From positions 1 to 40,010 of the IMG/VR virus record IMGVR_UViG_3300043621_000055: a DNA stretch of 40,010 bases, one strand, 5' to 3'. A program made the position numbers and the translations under genes. This DNA comes from a virus. Shown here piece by piece: positions 1 to 8,622 of this stretch (position 1 is the first letter of the stretch; each line of letters starts with the position of its first letter). The notes beneath the pieces were generated by a model that saw nothing but the letters and a program-made list of their open reading frames with translations, was not told the DNA's origin and ran no database searches.

Positions 1-3000
1 GCGGAGAACCGGGCTCGTACGTGTCCGCGATTCGCTCAAGCTCATCCGCTTGGTCACGGAGGCGCTTGGCGGTCGGCGATGTGCGCGAACCGCCAAGCGA
101 CTCACCCGGCGCCGACTGCGTGAGTTTCACGTCACCACCGGGGCGGTGCCACACGTACGTCGGCGGAGCGTCGCGCTGGCCGGGTGAAGGCGTATCGAAG
201 CTGACCGAGTCCACCGCTCCGCCGCCGAACCTCATCTGCGCCGCGCGGTCGCGAGGCGTGAGGAACTTCTGCGCTTCCTCGGGTGCCAGGTAGGCGCCGT
301 CCGAATGGCCCTGATACAGGCGGGCTAGGGCCGCGTCGAGTTCCGCCCGCGTGGCCTTGCCGCCGATGTCGTCGCGCAGGTCGGCGAGGCTGACGTACTC
401 CCCGCCCGGTGCGAGCATCCCCCGGTATGGGCCATCGGGGCGCGGCCGAGCGCGGAGGCGGGTGTAGGAGTCCCGGATGAGGTTCTCCACCTCAACGTCA
501 CGGTCCCCGACCCGTTCGATCTTCAACGCTTTCAGCCGGGCCTGCAGGCGGTGGTTCAAAGCCTTCACCGAAGCACCCTTCGCTGCGTTCTCTTCCACAT
601 CGGATGCGGCTCCGGCGTGGATGCGGGCAAGGTCTAGTTGCTGAGCCTTGGGTGCGTCAAAACCGCCGGCGCTGAGGACAACCGCATTCGGCGTCATCGG
701 GGCCTCAAACTCGTCGAACCCTCGGATGCTGATCGAGTCCAGCCGGCGCCCGACCGTTGCTTCGACGATCTCCTTGCGGAGCTTCACCAGAGACATGCTG
801 CCCGCGCCGGGGATGCTCAGGTCCTTCCCGATGGCCCGCAGGTCCGGGGTCGTCAGGCCCTTCACCATCTCCGCCGCCTGCTCGCGGCTCGGCGGGCGCC
901 GCTGGCCGGACAGGGAGTCGAGGACACTCCGCGCGGCCGGGCTCAGTTCGACCTTCGCCCGCTCCGGAATGGCCTGCGGCTTGGGCACATGGCCAGTCGG
1001 TTCTGGCCGGCGTGGCCGCATCGGCTTCGCGGGCACCAGTTCGCGGTACTTCTCGGCGATCCTGTTGAACGCGTCGGTGATGGGCTTGCCGATCGCGTCG
1101 GCTTCCTTGTTCCCGCCGCCCTGGCCGTAACGGATAGACATGTGGGCGTGAACGAAATCGTAGGCGTGGTCGAAGTCGGTCGTCGCATCCCCAGCCCGGA
1201 GGCGGTCGCGCATTCCGGTGAGGATCTCGCGGGGTGACGCAGCGATCCCGCCGATGGTGTCATCTAGTGCCGGGTTGTCCTTGGCCAACTCTTCGTCGAT
1301 TAGGTCAGCGAGGTAGGCGTTACGGCCGGCCTTGGTTTTGACGTTCGGCCCTGCCGGGGTCCGTGCTGCTTTCGCCTTGGCTACGGCGGGAGAGGAAGGG
1401 GCATGGCCGATGTCACTGCTCCACGAGCCCGGCCGCGCCCCGTCGCGGATCGCGGCCGAGTTCAGCCGGAAGCCGACCGTGTGCTCCACAAGTCGCGTCT
1501 TCAATTGGTCCTTGGTTGTGCCGGCGGTCGGGTAGTCCAACTCCTTGGCGACCTGCTTGAGGTCGGCAACCGTCATCCCATCGAGGTGGGCGTGGGCCTC
1601 GTCGCGGGTCTTCGATGCCTTGAGGTCCGCAACGACATCAGCCGGCGGTCGCTTCGCTTTTGGTGCTCTTACTCCCGCTACCTTCGCAGCAGCCTTGGGC
1701 TTCGCTGGCAGCGGCTTCTTGCCGGTCAGGATGTCAGATGCTTCCGCCGCATCGATCTTGCCTGCGTTCAGCAACTCCGCGACCGCCGTAGACCGGTCGT
1801 CGGCCCCTTCCCCGTCGCTATGGGTCGGGGCGAGTCTCCAGTCGCCGGGGCTTGCGGTGACAGTCGTGGAAGGCTTGGTCTCCTTCGGCTTGTCCGGGGC
1901 GTCGCCATGCTTCTGGGCGTGAACGTCCGCAGTCGCCTTCGCCAGTAGGCGCTTCTTCAGCTCCGGCTTCGACACCCGTTCCCGGTCCTTCACCAAACCG
2001 AGCTGCTTCGCCGCCTCACGCAACTGGGGCTGTTCGAACGACTCCAACGGGTCGTTCTCACCCTCGCCGTTCATCCAACCCTCAAGGGCCTGGATGATCA
2101 CAGCGGACAGTTTCCGGAACCGGCCCCCACCCACCGACCCCTCAGGGTTGCGGATGTTGTACCGGGCGCGGGCGATCGAATCCGCCAAATCCAGCCACGA
2201 CCGGGCCGCCTGCAACTGCGCCTGGTAGTCCGACTCCGCCTCATCGTCGGCGGCGGTTTCGTCAACACTCCCGTCGCCGTCGGTGTCCCGCGCACCCGGA
2301 GGAAGGAGCTGCACCGACGTGAGGCCGGAGTGGACCAGCTTCGTCGGGTCGTCCGACACCACGAACGCAACCGCCGAGTCCGGCTTATACCCGGACGTGA
2401 TCAGGGAACTCATGGTCGACGCCTGCGTCTGCTGGATCTCCGCAACGTCTTTCGCGTCCTCGTTGAGGTACGAAATGGCCCGCGGGTTGTACCAAAGCCG
2501 ATCCCCCACGTTCGGGGGCGGGAACAGGACGGACAACGCCGGGCACCACGCCGCCCACAGGTACTGGCAGGTCGTGTCCGCGAAAGACCGCTTGGCGGCC
2601 TGGTAGTTCCCAGCGTTCAGGGACGAACCCTGCATGCCCTCCGAGAACCCCACCACCACGGCGGGAACGCGGCCGGCGTTCGCGATCCGGGTCTCACCCT
2701 TGCCCTGGACGGCGGCGAAGTCCATCTGCTGCATGTTCGCGCCGATAACCGTCACATCGGCGCCGCCACCCGTGTACAGGGTCTTCCCGGCGTTCTGAAC
2801 CCCAGAATGCTTCGAGTCCATGAGGTCGACGAAGTCTTTGAACTGCTGCGCCGTGAGTTCCTTCGGCAGCGAGACAGCCAAGTTGGGGGATGCCGAGTTC
2901 TCGAAGAACGCCTGCTTGTGGTCCATGGCCAACTTGTCAGCCATAACCTCACGGACAATGGGCGTCAGCCACGACATGCCCCGGTACGACGCCAGAGGAT

Positions 3001-3619
3001 CTGGGTCGGGGGCGAAGTGCGCCACCTCATCCACGGTCAGATAGGCCGGGTCGCCGTTACCCAGCCCGCCCTCGTGGTAGGCGTAGCCAACCTTCCGCCA
3101 CCCCACCTGCGACGAACCCATCATCCGGGCCTCGAGGATGATCTCCACCCAGTCCGGGCGCAGAACCACCAGCTCGTCGTCGACGCGGACGATGTACGCG
3201 TTCCCACCGAGGTCGGCGAACAGCAGGGCCCGGGCCATCAGCGACGCCGTCGACCCACCCAGCCACGGAGTCCTCAACAAATCGAGGGACGGGTCGTCGT
3301 ACAGCTTGTTGAACTGCCCGTCCTCACGCTTCTGGAACAGCATCGCGGCCTGGGAGAAGACCTCAACCCGCTTCCACTCCACCGCAGCCACAGGCCCGTC
3401 GCGGTAGAACAACCCCTGAACGTAGCCCTCGAAACTGTTAGCGATCGGCTCCGCAGCTTTCTTGCCCTGCGTGTACGTCACCCCGGTGACGGACTGCAGG
3501 TTGCCCCAGTTCTGCGTCATCCGGGCAAACAGGTCCGTCAACGAATACCGGGAAATCTCCTCAGCCGCCTGAATGACAGGCACGTTGCGACCACGCCACG
3601 GGACCAGTTCGGAGGTCAC
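1..3619 (-). CDS. Phage portal protein with long SAP-like extension (open at left edge)
   Basis: Forms the dodecameric DNA-entry vertex of the head. I chose GTG 3619, preceded by a GAGGGGG Shine-Dalgarno and 10 bases after the TerL stop. Residues 1 to about 440 read as an HK97-type portal (for example RTPWLGGSTASLMARALL and LASYRGMSWLTPIVREVMADKLAM). There is no stop codon on to base 1, so at least 1206 codons are present against the usual 400-500. The extension has a Lys/Ala/Pro-rich linker and three SAP/Rho-N-like segments near residues 528-560, 680-726 and 917-965. The last two share the pattern G-L/M-T-x2-DL-K/R ... VE-x-TVG-x-RL-N/D-S-x2-IR. If the window is circular, the frame continues into the protease at 40010. 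I saw no clear MuF domain. Portal identity is confident; the role of the extension is unknown. Confidence 0.85.
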   Translation of the reverse strand, partial: MTSELVPWRGRNVPVIQAAEEISRYSLTDLFARMTQNWGNLQSVTGVTYTQGKKAAEPIANSFEGYVQGLFYRDGPVAAVEWKRVEVFSQAAMLFQKREDGQFNKLYDDPSLDLLRTPWLGGSTASLMARALLFADLGGNAYIVRVDDELVVLRPDWVEIILEARMMGSSQVGWRKVGYAYHEGGLGNGDPAYLTVDEVAHFAPDPDPLASYRGMSWLTPIVREVMADKLAMDHKQAFFENSASPNLAVSLPKELTAQQFKDFVDLMDSKHSGVQNAGKTLYTGGGADVTVIGANMQQMDFAAVQGKGETRIANAGRVPAVVVGFSEGMQGSSLNAGNYQAAKRSFADTTCQYLWAAWCPALSVLFPPPNVGDRLWYNPRAISYLNEDAKDVAEIQQTQASTMSSLITSGYKPDSAVAFVVSDDPTKLVHSGLTSVQLLPPGARDTDGDGSVDETAADDEAESDYQAQLQAARSWLDLADSIARARYNIRNPEGSVGGGRFRKLSAVIIQALEGWMNGEGENDPLESFEQPQLREAAKQLGLVKDRERVSKPELKKRLLAKATADVHAQKHGDAPDKPKETKPSTTVTASPGDWRLAPTHSDGEGADDRSTAVAELLNAGKIDAAEASDILTGKKPLPAKPKAAAKVAGVRAPKAKRPPADVVADLKASKTRDEAHAHLDGMTVADLKQVAKELDYPTAGTTKDQLKTRLVEHTVGFRLNSAAIRDGARPGSWSSDIGHAPSSPAVAKAKAARTPAGPNVKTKAGRNAYLADLIDEELAKDNPALDDTIGGIAASPREILTGMRDRLRAGDATTDFDHAYDFVHAHMSIRYGQGGGNKEADAIGKPITDAFNRIAEKYRELVPAKPMRPRRPEPTGHVPKPQAIPERAKVELSPAARSVLDSLSGQRRPPSREQAAEMVKGLTTPDLRAIGKDLSIPGAGSMSLVKLRKEIVEATVGRRLDSISIRGFDEFEAPMTPNAVVLSAGGFDAPKAQQLDLARIHAGAASDVEENAAKGASVKALNHRLQARLKALKIERVGDRDVEVENLIRDSYTRLRARPRPDGPYRGMLAPGGEYVSLADLRDDIGGKATRAELDAALARLYQGHSDGAYLAPEEAQKFLTPRDRAAQMRFGGGAVDSVSFDTPSPGQRDAPPTYVWHRPGGDVKLTQSAPGESLGGSRTSPTAKRLRDQADELERIADTYEPGSP

Positions 3620-3629
3620 ACGAACCCCC

Positions 3630-5174
3630 TCAACGCCATGCCACAAGTGCTTCAACGGATACCGGCTGGTTGGTCATGAAGCCCCACAGGGCGTTGGAAC
3701 ACCCGATAGCCGGGGTGATGTCTACGGTTGCCACGTACTGGTCCCACGCCCACGAGTTCGCCAGCTTCCGCTTCACCGCCCCCGCAACAGCGGCGGTGAG
3801 GTCGGCTTGGCCGGTGTGCTTCACCACGCGCGGGTCGCGGCCCATTTCGTTGGTGTCCGGGTCGAGAGACGGCCGGCCGGCGATGCCGTCGTAGAACGCG
3901 CCCGCCGCGGCGGCGACGTCCCGGGTGGAGATGGGCGTCAGGTCAATCCCCGCCTCGACGGCCTCGAGGGCGAGCGACGAAGCCGGCCCGGTCTGGTCGA
4001 TCACGACCGCGACGGGCGAGTACTTCGCGATCAGGTCCTTGAGGCGGGCAATTACCCAGCCGGTGTGCTGTCGGCGGTCTGCGATCTCGACCTGGATGTT
4101 GCCGTCCGGCCGGCGACCAGCGATGCAGATGGTGGCGAACTGGCGGTCTGACGACAGGACGACGGAAACCGCGATCGGGTCGGGTCGGACACCCTCCGGG
4201 ACCGCAGCGTCCCGCCAGTCGTCCCTCGGGATGACCAGGTAACTTTCGTTGCCCTTGGGTGGCCAGATGCCCAGCCGTTCCGTTCCGAACTTCTCCCGGC
4301 CGAGGGCCGCCAACTCGCTGGTCACGTACTCCTCGGAGATGCGAATACCGAGGGCCGGGTTGCAGTCGTACCAGAGGTCGACGTCGTTGACGTCCGCTCC
4401 GAGCGGCGCGGACCAGTCGTGATAGGCCATCCGGCCGGGATTGCCGGACTCGACCGCCTCGAGGGCGCGTTGGTGGACGTCCGAGAGCACCGTCTCGTCG
4501 TCGGCGGCCGTTTCGGCGTCCGGCACCGTAGAGAACATGTTCACCTGCGGGTTGGGCTGCGCCGACAGGGTCGGGAGCATCGCCGCGAGGTGCGTCCTCG
4601 TGAGTGCGTAAGCCTCATCCAGGATGATCCGTTGCCCACTGAACCCTCGAGCGGAGCCCTTGGACCGGGCGACGAACCTCAGGCGGGCTCCGGATTCGAG
4701 CGTGATCTGTTGTTCGCCGTTGGCTTCCCGGATTCCGCCGCCGCGCAGCCCGACCTTAAGGAGCCGGGACAGGTCGTCGCAGCCCTGAATCAGGTCCCGG
4801 ATGCGGAAGAACGCCTCCTGCGCCGTTTTGTACTCGTGCGCCGAGTGGAGGATCAGTCGCTCGCCCAGCAGGAACAGGCCGGCCAGCTCGACGGCCTCGA
4901 TGATGCCGCCCTTACCGTTCTGGCGCTGCGTGATGGTGCACGTCTCGAACGACGCCCACAAACCGTCATCCCGGACCCCGAAAATGTCCCGCACGACCAT
5001 CTGCTGCCACGGGTCAAGGATCAAACCCGCCGCGGCGGCCAGGTCGATGGCCTCATCGCCGAACGACGAGCCATACGCCGGCACGCTACGAAGCCGAGCC
5101 TCCTGCCGCCCGATGAGAGCGTCGCTCCGCCAGCTCGTCCTGACGCTTTGTGGCGGCTGCGCGAGCACGGTCAA
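3630..5174 (-). CDS. terL: Terminase large subunit
   Basis: ATPase-nuclease that packages DNA into the prohead. The N-terminal ATPase carries a Walker-A-like RQNGKGG near residues 84-90 and a Walker B ILDEA near residues 184-188. The C-terminal half has acidic nuclease-type segments such as AVVIDQTGPASS. The ORF is open to a GTG at 5255. I prefer TTG 5174 because AAGGAG lies 7 bases upstream and because the family usually begins with the LxGRQxxRLRSVP segment seen here; GTG 5168 and GTG 5084 are alternatives. With the TTG start it has 514 aa, normal for the family, and overlaps the end of TerS. The portal follows 10 bases after its stop. The function is secure; the start is not. Confidence 0.93.
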   Translation of the reverse strand: MTVLAQPPQSVRTSWRSDALIGRQEARLRSVPAYGSSFGDEAIDLAAAAGLILDPWQQMVVRDIFGVRDDGLWASFETCTITQRQNGKGGIIEAVELAGLFLLGERLILHSAHEYKTAQEAFFRIRDLIQGCDDLSRLLKVGLRGGGIREANGEQQITLESGARLRFVARSKGSARGFSGQRIILDEAYALTRTHLAAMLPTLSAQPNPQVNMFSTVPDAETAADDETVLSDVHQRALEAVESGNPGRMAYHDWSAPLGADVNDVDLWYDCNPALGIRISEEYVTSELAALGREKFGTERLGIWPPKGNESYLVIPRDDWRDAAVPEGVRPDPIAVSVVLSSDRQFATICIAGRRPDGNIQVEIADRRQHTGWVIARLKDLIAKYSPVAVVIDQTGPASSLALEAVEAGIDLTPISTRDVAAAAGAFYDGIAGRPSLDPDTNEMGRDPRVVKHTGQADLTAAVAGAVKRKLANSWAWDQYVATVDITPAIGCSNALWGFMTNQPVSVEALVAWR

Positions 5175-5496
5175 CGGCCGACTCCTTCCGCTCAGGCTGA
5201 GGAAGGGCCGAAATGGCGGTGAGCGTCTCCTCGAGGCGCTTCGTGAGAGCCACAAGGGACCGCGGGTCGCCGATACCGCACACGCAGTGGCACTCGTTCT
5301 TGTGCTTCGACCAGGTCAGGTCGTCGGTCTCGGCCGCCAGCCGGTCGCGGATCGCCAGCAGCGACGCCCTGTGGTCGCCCTTCGGGACGACGACAGAGAT
5401 GGAGTCAGCCGACGAGGAGGAGTTGGACTGTTCCTCGAGCGCCGCGGCGGGAGTTGCAGATGAAGTGCGCGAGCTGGACGTTCGCTTTGATGTCAT
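5086..5496 (-). CDS. Terminase small subunit-like protein
   Basis: Probably the DNA-recognition partner of TerL. The 136-aa protein starts at ATG 5496, with GGAGG nine bases upstream. A Ser/Thr-rich N-terminus is followed by a conserved-looking block with LLAIRDRLAAETDDLTW, Cys-x-Cys and LVALTKRLEETLTAI helices, then a charged tail. Position is the main evidence: it lies directly before TerL, overlaps it, and follows an HNH gene, the HNH-TerS-TerL order of many actinophages. Overlaps the HNH gene by 92 bases in another frame. The sequence itself is only weakly diagnostic. Confidence 0.7.
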   Translation of the reverse strand: MTSKRTSSSRTSSATPAAALEEQSNSSSSADSISVVVPKGDHRASLLAIRDRLAAETDDLTWSKHKNECHCVCGIGDPRSLVALTKRLEETLTAISALPQPERKESAVDRARAAATKRQDELAERRSHRAAGGSAS

Positions 5497-6262
5497 GCCC
5501 ACCCACCTCCGAGATCGGGATCAGGTGGTCAATGGTCGGGGCGCCCGACGCGGGGACCGTCAGCTTCATATCGACGGTCTTGCGGCACAGCCCGCAGCGA
5601 AAACCGTCCCGAAAGGCGATCTCCGTCAAGGTGTAGGGCTCACTCTCGAACGTGCCGGACTTGCGTTTGCGCTCGTAGAGCTTCCGGCGGCGCTTCGACG
5701 AGTCCCGGCACGGGTCGCACTTCGTCCGCTTGCGAGAAGGGGTGGGCGAGCCGCATCCACACATCCGATCGCAGGCGCGGGCGACGCGGTACGCCATCTC
5801 GTACGAGCGTTTCCGGGCTGCGCGGCACCCGTCGGAGCAGGTCAACTTCGGAGGCGCCACGAGGTTGGTGCACTCCGAGCAGGGACGTGGAGGCTTCGGC
5901 GCCGACTGTTCGCGACGGTTCACGAACCTGCGGTTGATCTGCACCCCACACACCCGACCGCAGGTTCGCTGCGCTGGATAGGAGCGGCGATACTCGCGAC
6001 TGCAGACCTCGCACGTGGGGAGCGGCTTGGGCTTGGGCGGCCGGCGGTACTCCCATGGCTTGGACTGCCGAAGCAACTCGGCCGTGCAAACGTCGGAGCA
6101 CGAGCGGCGGCCCGGTGGTACTGACTCGTCGCAGGATCGGCAGCGCCACTTAGACCGTCGGCATGGGTGACACATCGATTCCCCGGGTGGCCGGCACCCC
6201 TTGCCGCGCCAGATCAGAGCCCCACAGTCGCCAGCGCAGGGGACATCACGTACTCGTGGCAT
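5405..6262 (-). CDS. HNH endonuclease with Cys-rich N-terminal zinc ribbons
   Basis: ATG 6262 with GGGAG six bases upstream gives 285 aa. The N-terminal two thirds holds many Cys pairs (CAGDC, CHPC, CRSC, CSDVC, CEVC, CGRVC, CSEC, CSDGC, CGCG, CDPC), like stacked zinc fingers. The C-terminal about 70 residues form the HNH nuclease: CGLC, then IDHLIPIS, then an Asn, then LAHFICNSRRG. HNH proteins beside terminase are needed for specific cos cleavage in HK97-type phages, and the place directly before TerS fits that role. The unusual part is the large zinc-ribbon array, which may be a DNA- or RNA-reading module. It begins after a strong hairpin at 6282-6313. Confidence 0.85.
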   Translation of the reverse strand: MPRVRDVPCAGDCGALIWRGKGCRPPGESMCHPCRRSKWRCRSCDESVPPGRRSCSDVCTAELLRQSKPWEYRRPPKPKPLPTCEVCSREYRRSYPAQRTCGRVCGVQINRRFVNRREQSAPKPPRPCSECTNLVAPPKLTCSDGCRAARKRSYEMAYRVARACDRMCGCGSPTPSRKRTKCDPCRDSSKRRRKLYERKRKSGTFESEPYTLTEIAFRDGFRCGLCRKTVDMKLTVPASGAPTIDHLIPISEVGGHDIKANVQLAHFICNSRRGARGTVQLLLVG

Positions 6263-6281
6263 GAATTTCTCCCGGGCATGC

Positions 6282-6313
6282 GAAAGGCCCACGCCGGGAG
6301 ACGTGGGCCTTTC
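6282..6313. terminator. Perfect 12-bp hairpin, likely bidirectional terminator
   Basis: GAAAGGCCCACG and its exact reverse complement CGTGGGCCTTTC enclose an 8-base loop, with A/T bases flanking each arm. The hairpin lies just upstream of the packaging gene HNH at 6262. It may end early-operon transcription, or attenuate entry into the late operon. Confidence 0.7.
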
Positions 6314-6535
6314 TAACCGCGAGGAGCTACCTCGCGGGTGTCTATTGTGGATGGTTGTCACGTTGCGTGACTATTAGAGAGAGCGGCGGGAGATGGATTG
6401 CTCTGTGGTCCCCCACCTTGCCCGATGCCCCGACCCCACCCCCTCCTACCTGCACATATGTAGATCACATCGTGAGGTAAGTGGATGAGTGTGTGATTGG
6501 TGTGTGTGGTGGACTAGCACACTCACTACACACAG
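6314..6535. other. Intergenic region before packaging genes; candidate cos or late promoter region
   Basis: About 220 bases without a gene, between two HNH genes. It contains C-runs near 6409-6450 and an alternating GT/AC tract near 6489-6530 that forms an imperfect inverted repeat (GTGTGTGTGGTG ... CACTCACTACACAC). A cos site commonly lies just upstream of the terminase genes, and so does the late promoter. I cannot identify a nick site or clear -35/-10 boxes. Confidence 0.3.
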
Positions 6536-6826
6536 TTACCAACGCGAGTACTGGGGTGGGGCCTGTGCCCTCATCGCCCTGCGCTCTGCGTGGTACTTGA
6601 CCTGGTTGCAGCACAGGCCACATGTGGGGCATGGGGATGAGGAGCCGTGCATGCGCTGGTAGTTGGTGAGCCCGTTGTGCCCGCCGTCTACCCGGTTGGT
6701 GCGGTGGTCTGTTTCGTTGGCCCCGCCCTCATGCCCGCACCATGCGCAGATGTCGGGTTGTTTGCGGAGGGCTGCTTGGTCTCTGCGGAACGGCCGGCCT
6801 TTACGGCCGGCCGTGCGCGCGACCAT
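6536..6826 (-). CDS. Small HNH endonuclease
   Basis: 96-aa protein beginning at ATG 6826. It has CAWCGHEG, then ETDHRTNRVDGGHNGLTNYQRMHG, then CPTCGLCCNQVKYH: zinc-binding Cys pairs around an HNH core. Length and motif order match free-standing phage HNH proteins found near terminase genes. Either this one or the larger HNH at 5405-6262 could serve the packaging nuclease function. The Shine-Dalgarno is weak; the start follows the previous stop within seven bases, suggesting coupling. Confidence 0.8.
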   Translation of the reverse strand: MVARTAGRKGRPFRRDQAALRKQPDICAWCGHEGGANETDHRTNRVDGGHNGLTNYQRMHGSSSPCPTCGLCCNQVKYHAERRAMRAQAPPQYSRW

Positions 6827-6832
6827 GGGGTG

Positions 6833-7156
6833 TTACTCGACCGGGGCGGGCGGGGTGTCGGAGCCGTCGCCGTCGCCGACCTCGGCGTCGAACGCGTCGA
6901 CCTTGGCGGTGAGGGTGTCGAGGGCGGCCTGGCCGTCGGGGCCGAGGTTGTCACGGTCGGCGGCGAGAGCTGCGAGGGCTGCACGGACGTCGGCGATGAG
7001 GTCGGTCACCTTGGCGTCGAGGGCGCCGATCAGCTCAGCTTCGGACATGGTGTGTTCCTCCAACAGTGGTGTGAGGACGGCCCGTACAGCCGCCTCGATG
7101 TCTTCGGTTGATGGTCCGGTGATGTGGAAGTGGGCCACGTCGATGTGAATGTCCAC
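6833..7156 (-). CDS. Small acidic coiled-coil protein with two possible starts
   Basis: GTG 7156, with AGGAGG upstream, gives 107 aa. The internal ATG 7048, with a strong GGAGG eight bases upstream, would give a 71-aa product beginning MSEAEL. The C-terminal part is a predicted helix (LIGALDAKVTDLIADVRAALAALAADRDNL ... ALDTLTAKVDAFDAEV) with an acidic tail. The N-terminal segment (DIHIDVAHFHITGPS) reads like a short beta-rich extension. No function recognised; similar small helical proteins occur near phage packaging and minor tail genes. Confidence 0.55.
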   Translation of the reverse strand: MDIHIDVAHFHITGPSTEDIEAAVRAVLTPLLEEHTMSEAELIGALDAKVTDLIADVRAALAALAADRDNLGPDGQAALDTLTAKVDAFDAEVGDGDGSDTPPAPVE

Positions 7157-7239
7157 GGTGGCTCCCTCCTGGACACGCAAAAGAGCGAGCCCACCCTCTC
7201 AAGGGACAGACTCGCTCCACCTGCTCGGGATCGTACGCC

Positions 7240-7521
7240 TCAACCGTTCGGCTGATCAAGCACCGCCGCTTCGCGCGTCACCTCGCCGTCAAGCAGGCCG
7301 GTCAGGTGGAGGTCGACGAAGGTGTGCGGTCCGGGCGCGAACTGACGGAAGGTCGAGTAGTTCGTCTCTTCGGGGGTCAGTTCGCGGGGCGGGCAGTCGA
7401 TCTTAAGGTTGCCTTCAAGCGGGTGGTGGCCGTGGTCGATGAGGTTGACCTTGTACGTCACTCCGTCGCGGGAAGTGATCTCTATGTGGGCTTTGGCCCA
7501 ACCGGGACTCACGGTGGTCAT
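7240..7521 (-). CDS. Hypothetical 93-aa protein
   Basis: ATG 7521 follows AAGGAG and overlaps the previous stop by four bases (ATGA), so translation is coupled. The sequence is mixed and soluble (HIEITSRDGVTYKVNLIDHGHHPLEGNLKIDCPP), with no membrane segment or known motif. Part of the early operon. Function unknown. Confidence 0.65.
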   Translation of the reverse strand: MTTVSPGWAKAHIEITSRDGVTYKVNLIDHGHHPLEGNLKIDCPPRELTPEETNYSTFRQFAPGPHTFVDLHLTGLLDGEVTREAAVLDQPNG

Positions 7522-8234
7522 TTCGCTCCTTCGTTGACGTAGGGCAGGTCGGGGCGCGTCTCGGCGCCGATCCTCGCAGACGTCTCGGCCCGTCGGGCGT
7601 TGACCGCGGCGGTGCGGAGGTGCGATGTGTCGTGGTCGACGCGGGTGGAGGTGGCCTCGATGTGCGCGCCGAGGATGCCGATGGTGTCCGACGTCCACAC
7701 CTCTCCGCAGTGGACACACGTGGCGGTCTGGCGCGCGAGGTGGATACGGAGCGCCTTCACGTCGCAGGCCGGGCAGGTGGCGTGCGGCCGCCAGGCCGGC
7801 CTCTCCCAGCCGGTGAGGGTGGCGGCCCAGCCGTACCAGCGTCGGAGGTCGACGAGGATGCTCTTTGCGGCGTCTGAGTCGACCTGTGCGCCTACGAGGG
7901 CGCGGATGTTGGCTGGGGCGCTCTCGCGGAGCTTGAGGCCGCTACGGGACGCCCAGAGGGCTGCGCCGGCCTCGATCTGAATGAGCGCGTTGATGGCTTC
8001 GAGGCGGGCGGGTGGGATGGACCGCGGTGTGCGGACGACGTGCCCGCCTTGGTCTTCGACGTAGACCTCGCCGGGCATGACGGCGCCGGCGAGCTGGTCG
8101 AGCAGTGAGGGCATCGTGTGGGTCCAGTACTTCACCTTGCGGTTGCGGTTCTCCCACACCTCGTAGCGTTCCCGGATCTGCAGTGGGTTGGTGAGGGCGT
8201 CCGCCGCGTCGGCGATGGTGGCCAGGTCGCTCAC
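7518..8234 (-). CDS. Zinc-ribbon actinophage protein of unknown function
   Basis: GTG 8234 follows GAGAGGAG and overlaps the preceding stop (GTGA). The 238-aa protein has a helical N-terminal domain with a basic NRNRKVKYWTHTMPSLLDQL segment. The central region ends in WERPAWRPHATCPACDVKALRIHLARQTATCVHCGEVW, a four-Cys zinc ribbon, and a helical tail follows. I recognise this layout from proteins common in actinophage early regions, but no activity is established. Nucleic-acid binding is a plausible inference. Confidence 0.75.
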   Translation of the reverse strand: MSDLATIADAADALTNPLQIRERYEVWENRNRKVKYWTHTMPSLLDQLAGAVMPGEVYVEDQGGHVVRTPRSIPPARLEAINALIQIEAGAALWASRSGLKLRESAPANIRALVGAQVDSDAAKSILVDLRRWYGWAATLTGWERPAWRPHATCPACDVKALRIHLARQTATCVHCGEVWTSDTIGILGAHIEATSTRVDHDTSHLRTAAVNARRAETSARIGAETRPDLPYVNEGAK

Positions 8235-8419
8235 TCCCCACTCCTCTCAGCAACGAACCCGACCGCACCAGGCGCCTTGGCCATGCTCGGGTCGTAGACG
8301 GACCGGTAGAGCGCCAGAGCGGCAGCGGATGCCTCGTCCAGGGTGATGCCCGGCGCCTGGACGGTGACGGTCAAGGGTGGGGTGTCGATGCTGGCCATGG
8401 TGACGGCCTGGTCGGTCAC
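8231..8419 (-). CDS. Hypothetical 62-aa protein
   Basis: GTG 8419 lies in a GTGA overlap with the upstream gene's stop and has GGGAG nine bases before it. An ATG at 8398 is a weaker alternative. The sequence includes LTVTVQAPGITLDEASAAALALYRSVY and looks like a beta strand followed by a helix. No known motif. Coupled member of the early operon. Confidence 0.55.
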   Translation of the reverse strand: MTDQAVTMASIDTPPLTVTVQAPGITLDEASAAALALYRSVYDPSMAKAPGAVGFVAERSGE

Positions 8420-8622
8420 GTCTTGTCGCTCCCTTCCGCTGGCGTACGCGATCCCGGGCACCGGTTGAACGCCCGGTTGTGCAGGGGGAAGTTCCCTCCA
8501 ACGGTGAGGGCGTAGTTCCCTCCACAGCGTGGGCAGCGGGCTCTACCGGGTGAGGGGCGGTACTTGCGGGGCTCGGCCTGGTCGAGGGCCTCGGTGATGG
8601 CCTTGGTCAGGTCAGCGGTCAT
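8416..8622 (-). CDS. Small zinc-ribbon protein
   Basis: 68 aa from ATG 8622 (TTGGAG upstream). A helical N-terminus is followed by RARCPRCGGNYALTVGGNFPLHNRAFNRCPG, containing CPRCG and a later His and Cys that could complete a zinc site. Likely a small nucleic-acid- or protein-binding accessory factor; function unknown. Confidence 0.55.
   Translation of the reverse strand: MTADLTKAITEALDQAEPRKYRPSPGRARCPRCGGNYALTVGGNFPLHNRAFNRCPGSRTPAEGSDKT

Noticed and set aside
1-2100. MuF-type minor head domain in the portal extension
   Set aside because: I found no conserved MuF motif; the region is better described as linker plus SAP/Rho-N-like repeats.
2330-3679. Long plus-strand ORF of 449 codons
   Set aside because: Arg/His/Gly-rich shadow of the portal gene; the opposite frame carries recognisable portal sequence.
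6400-6535. Definite cos site
   Set aside because: Location is right, but no defined nick pair or known cos sequence can be recognised from sequence alone.
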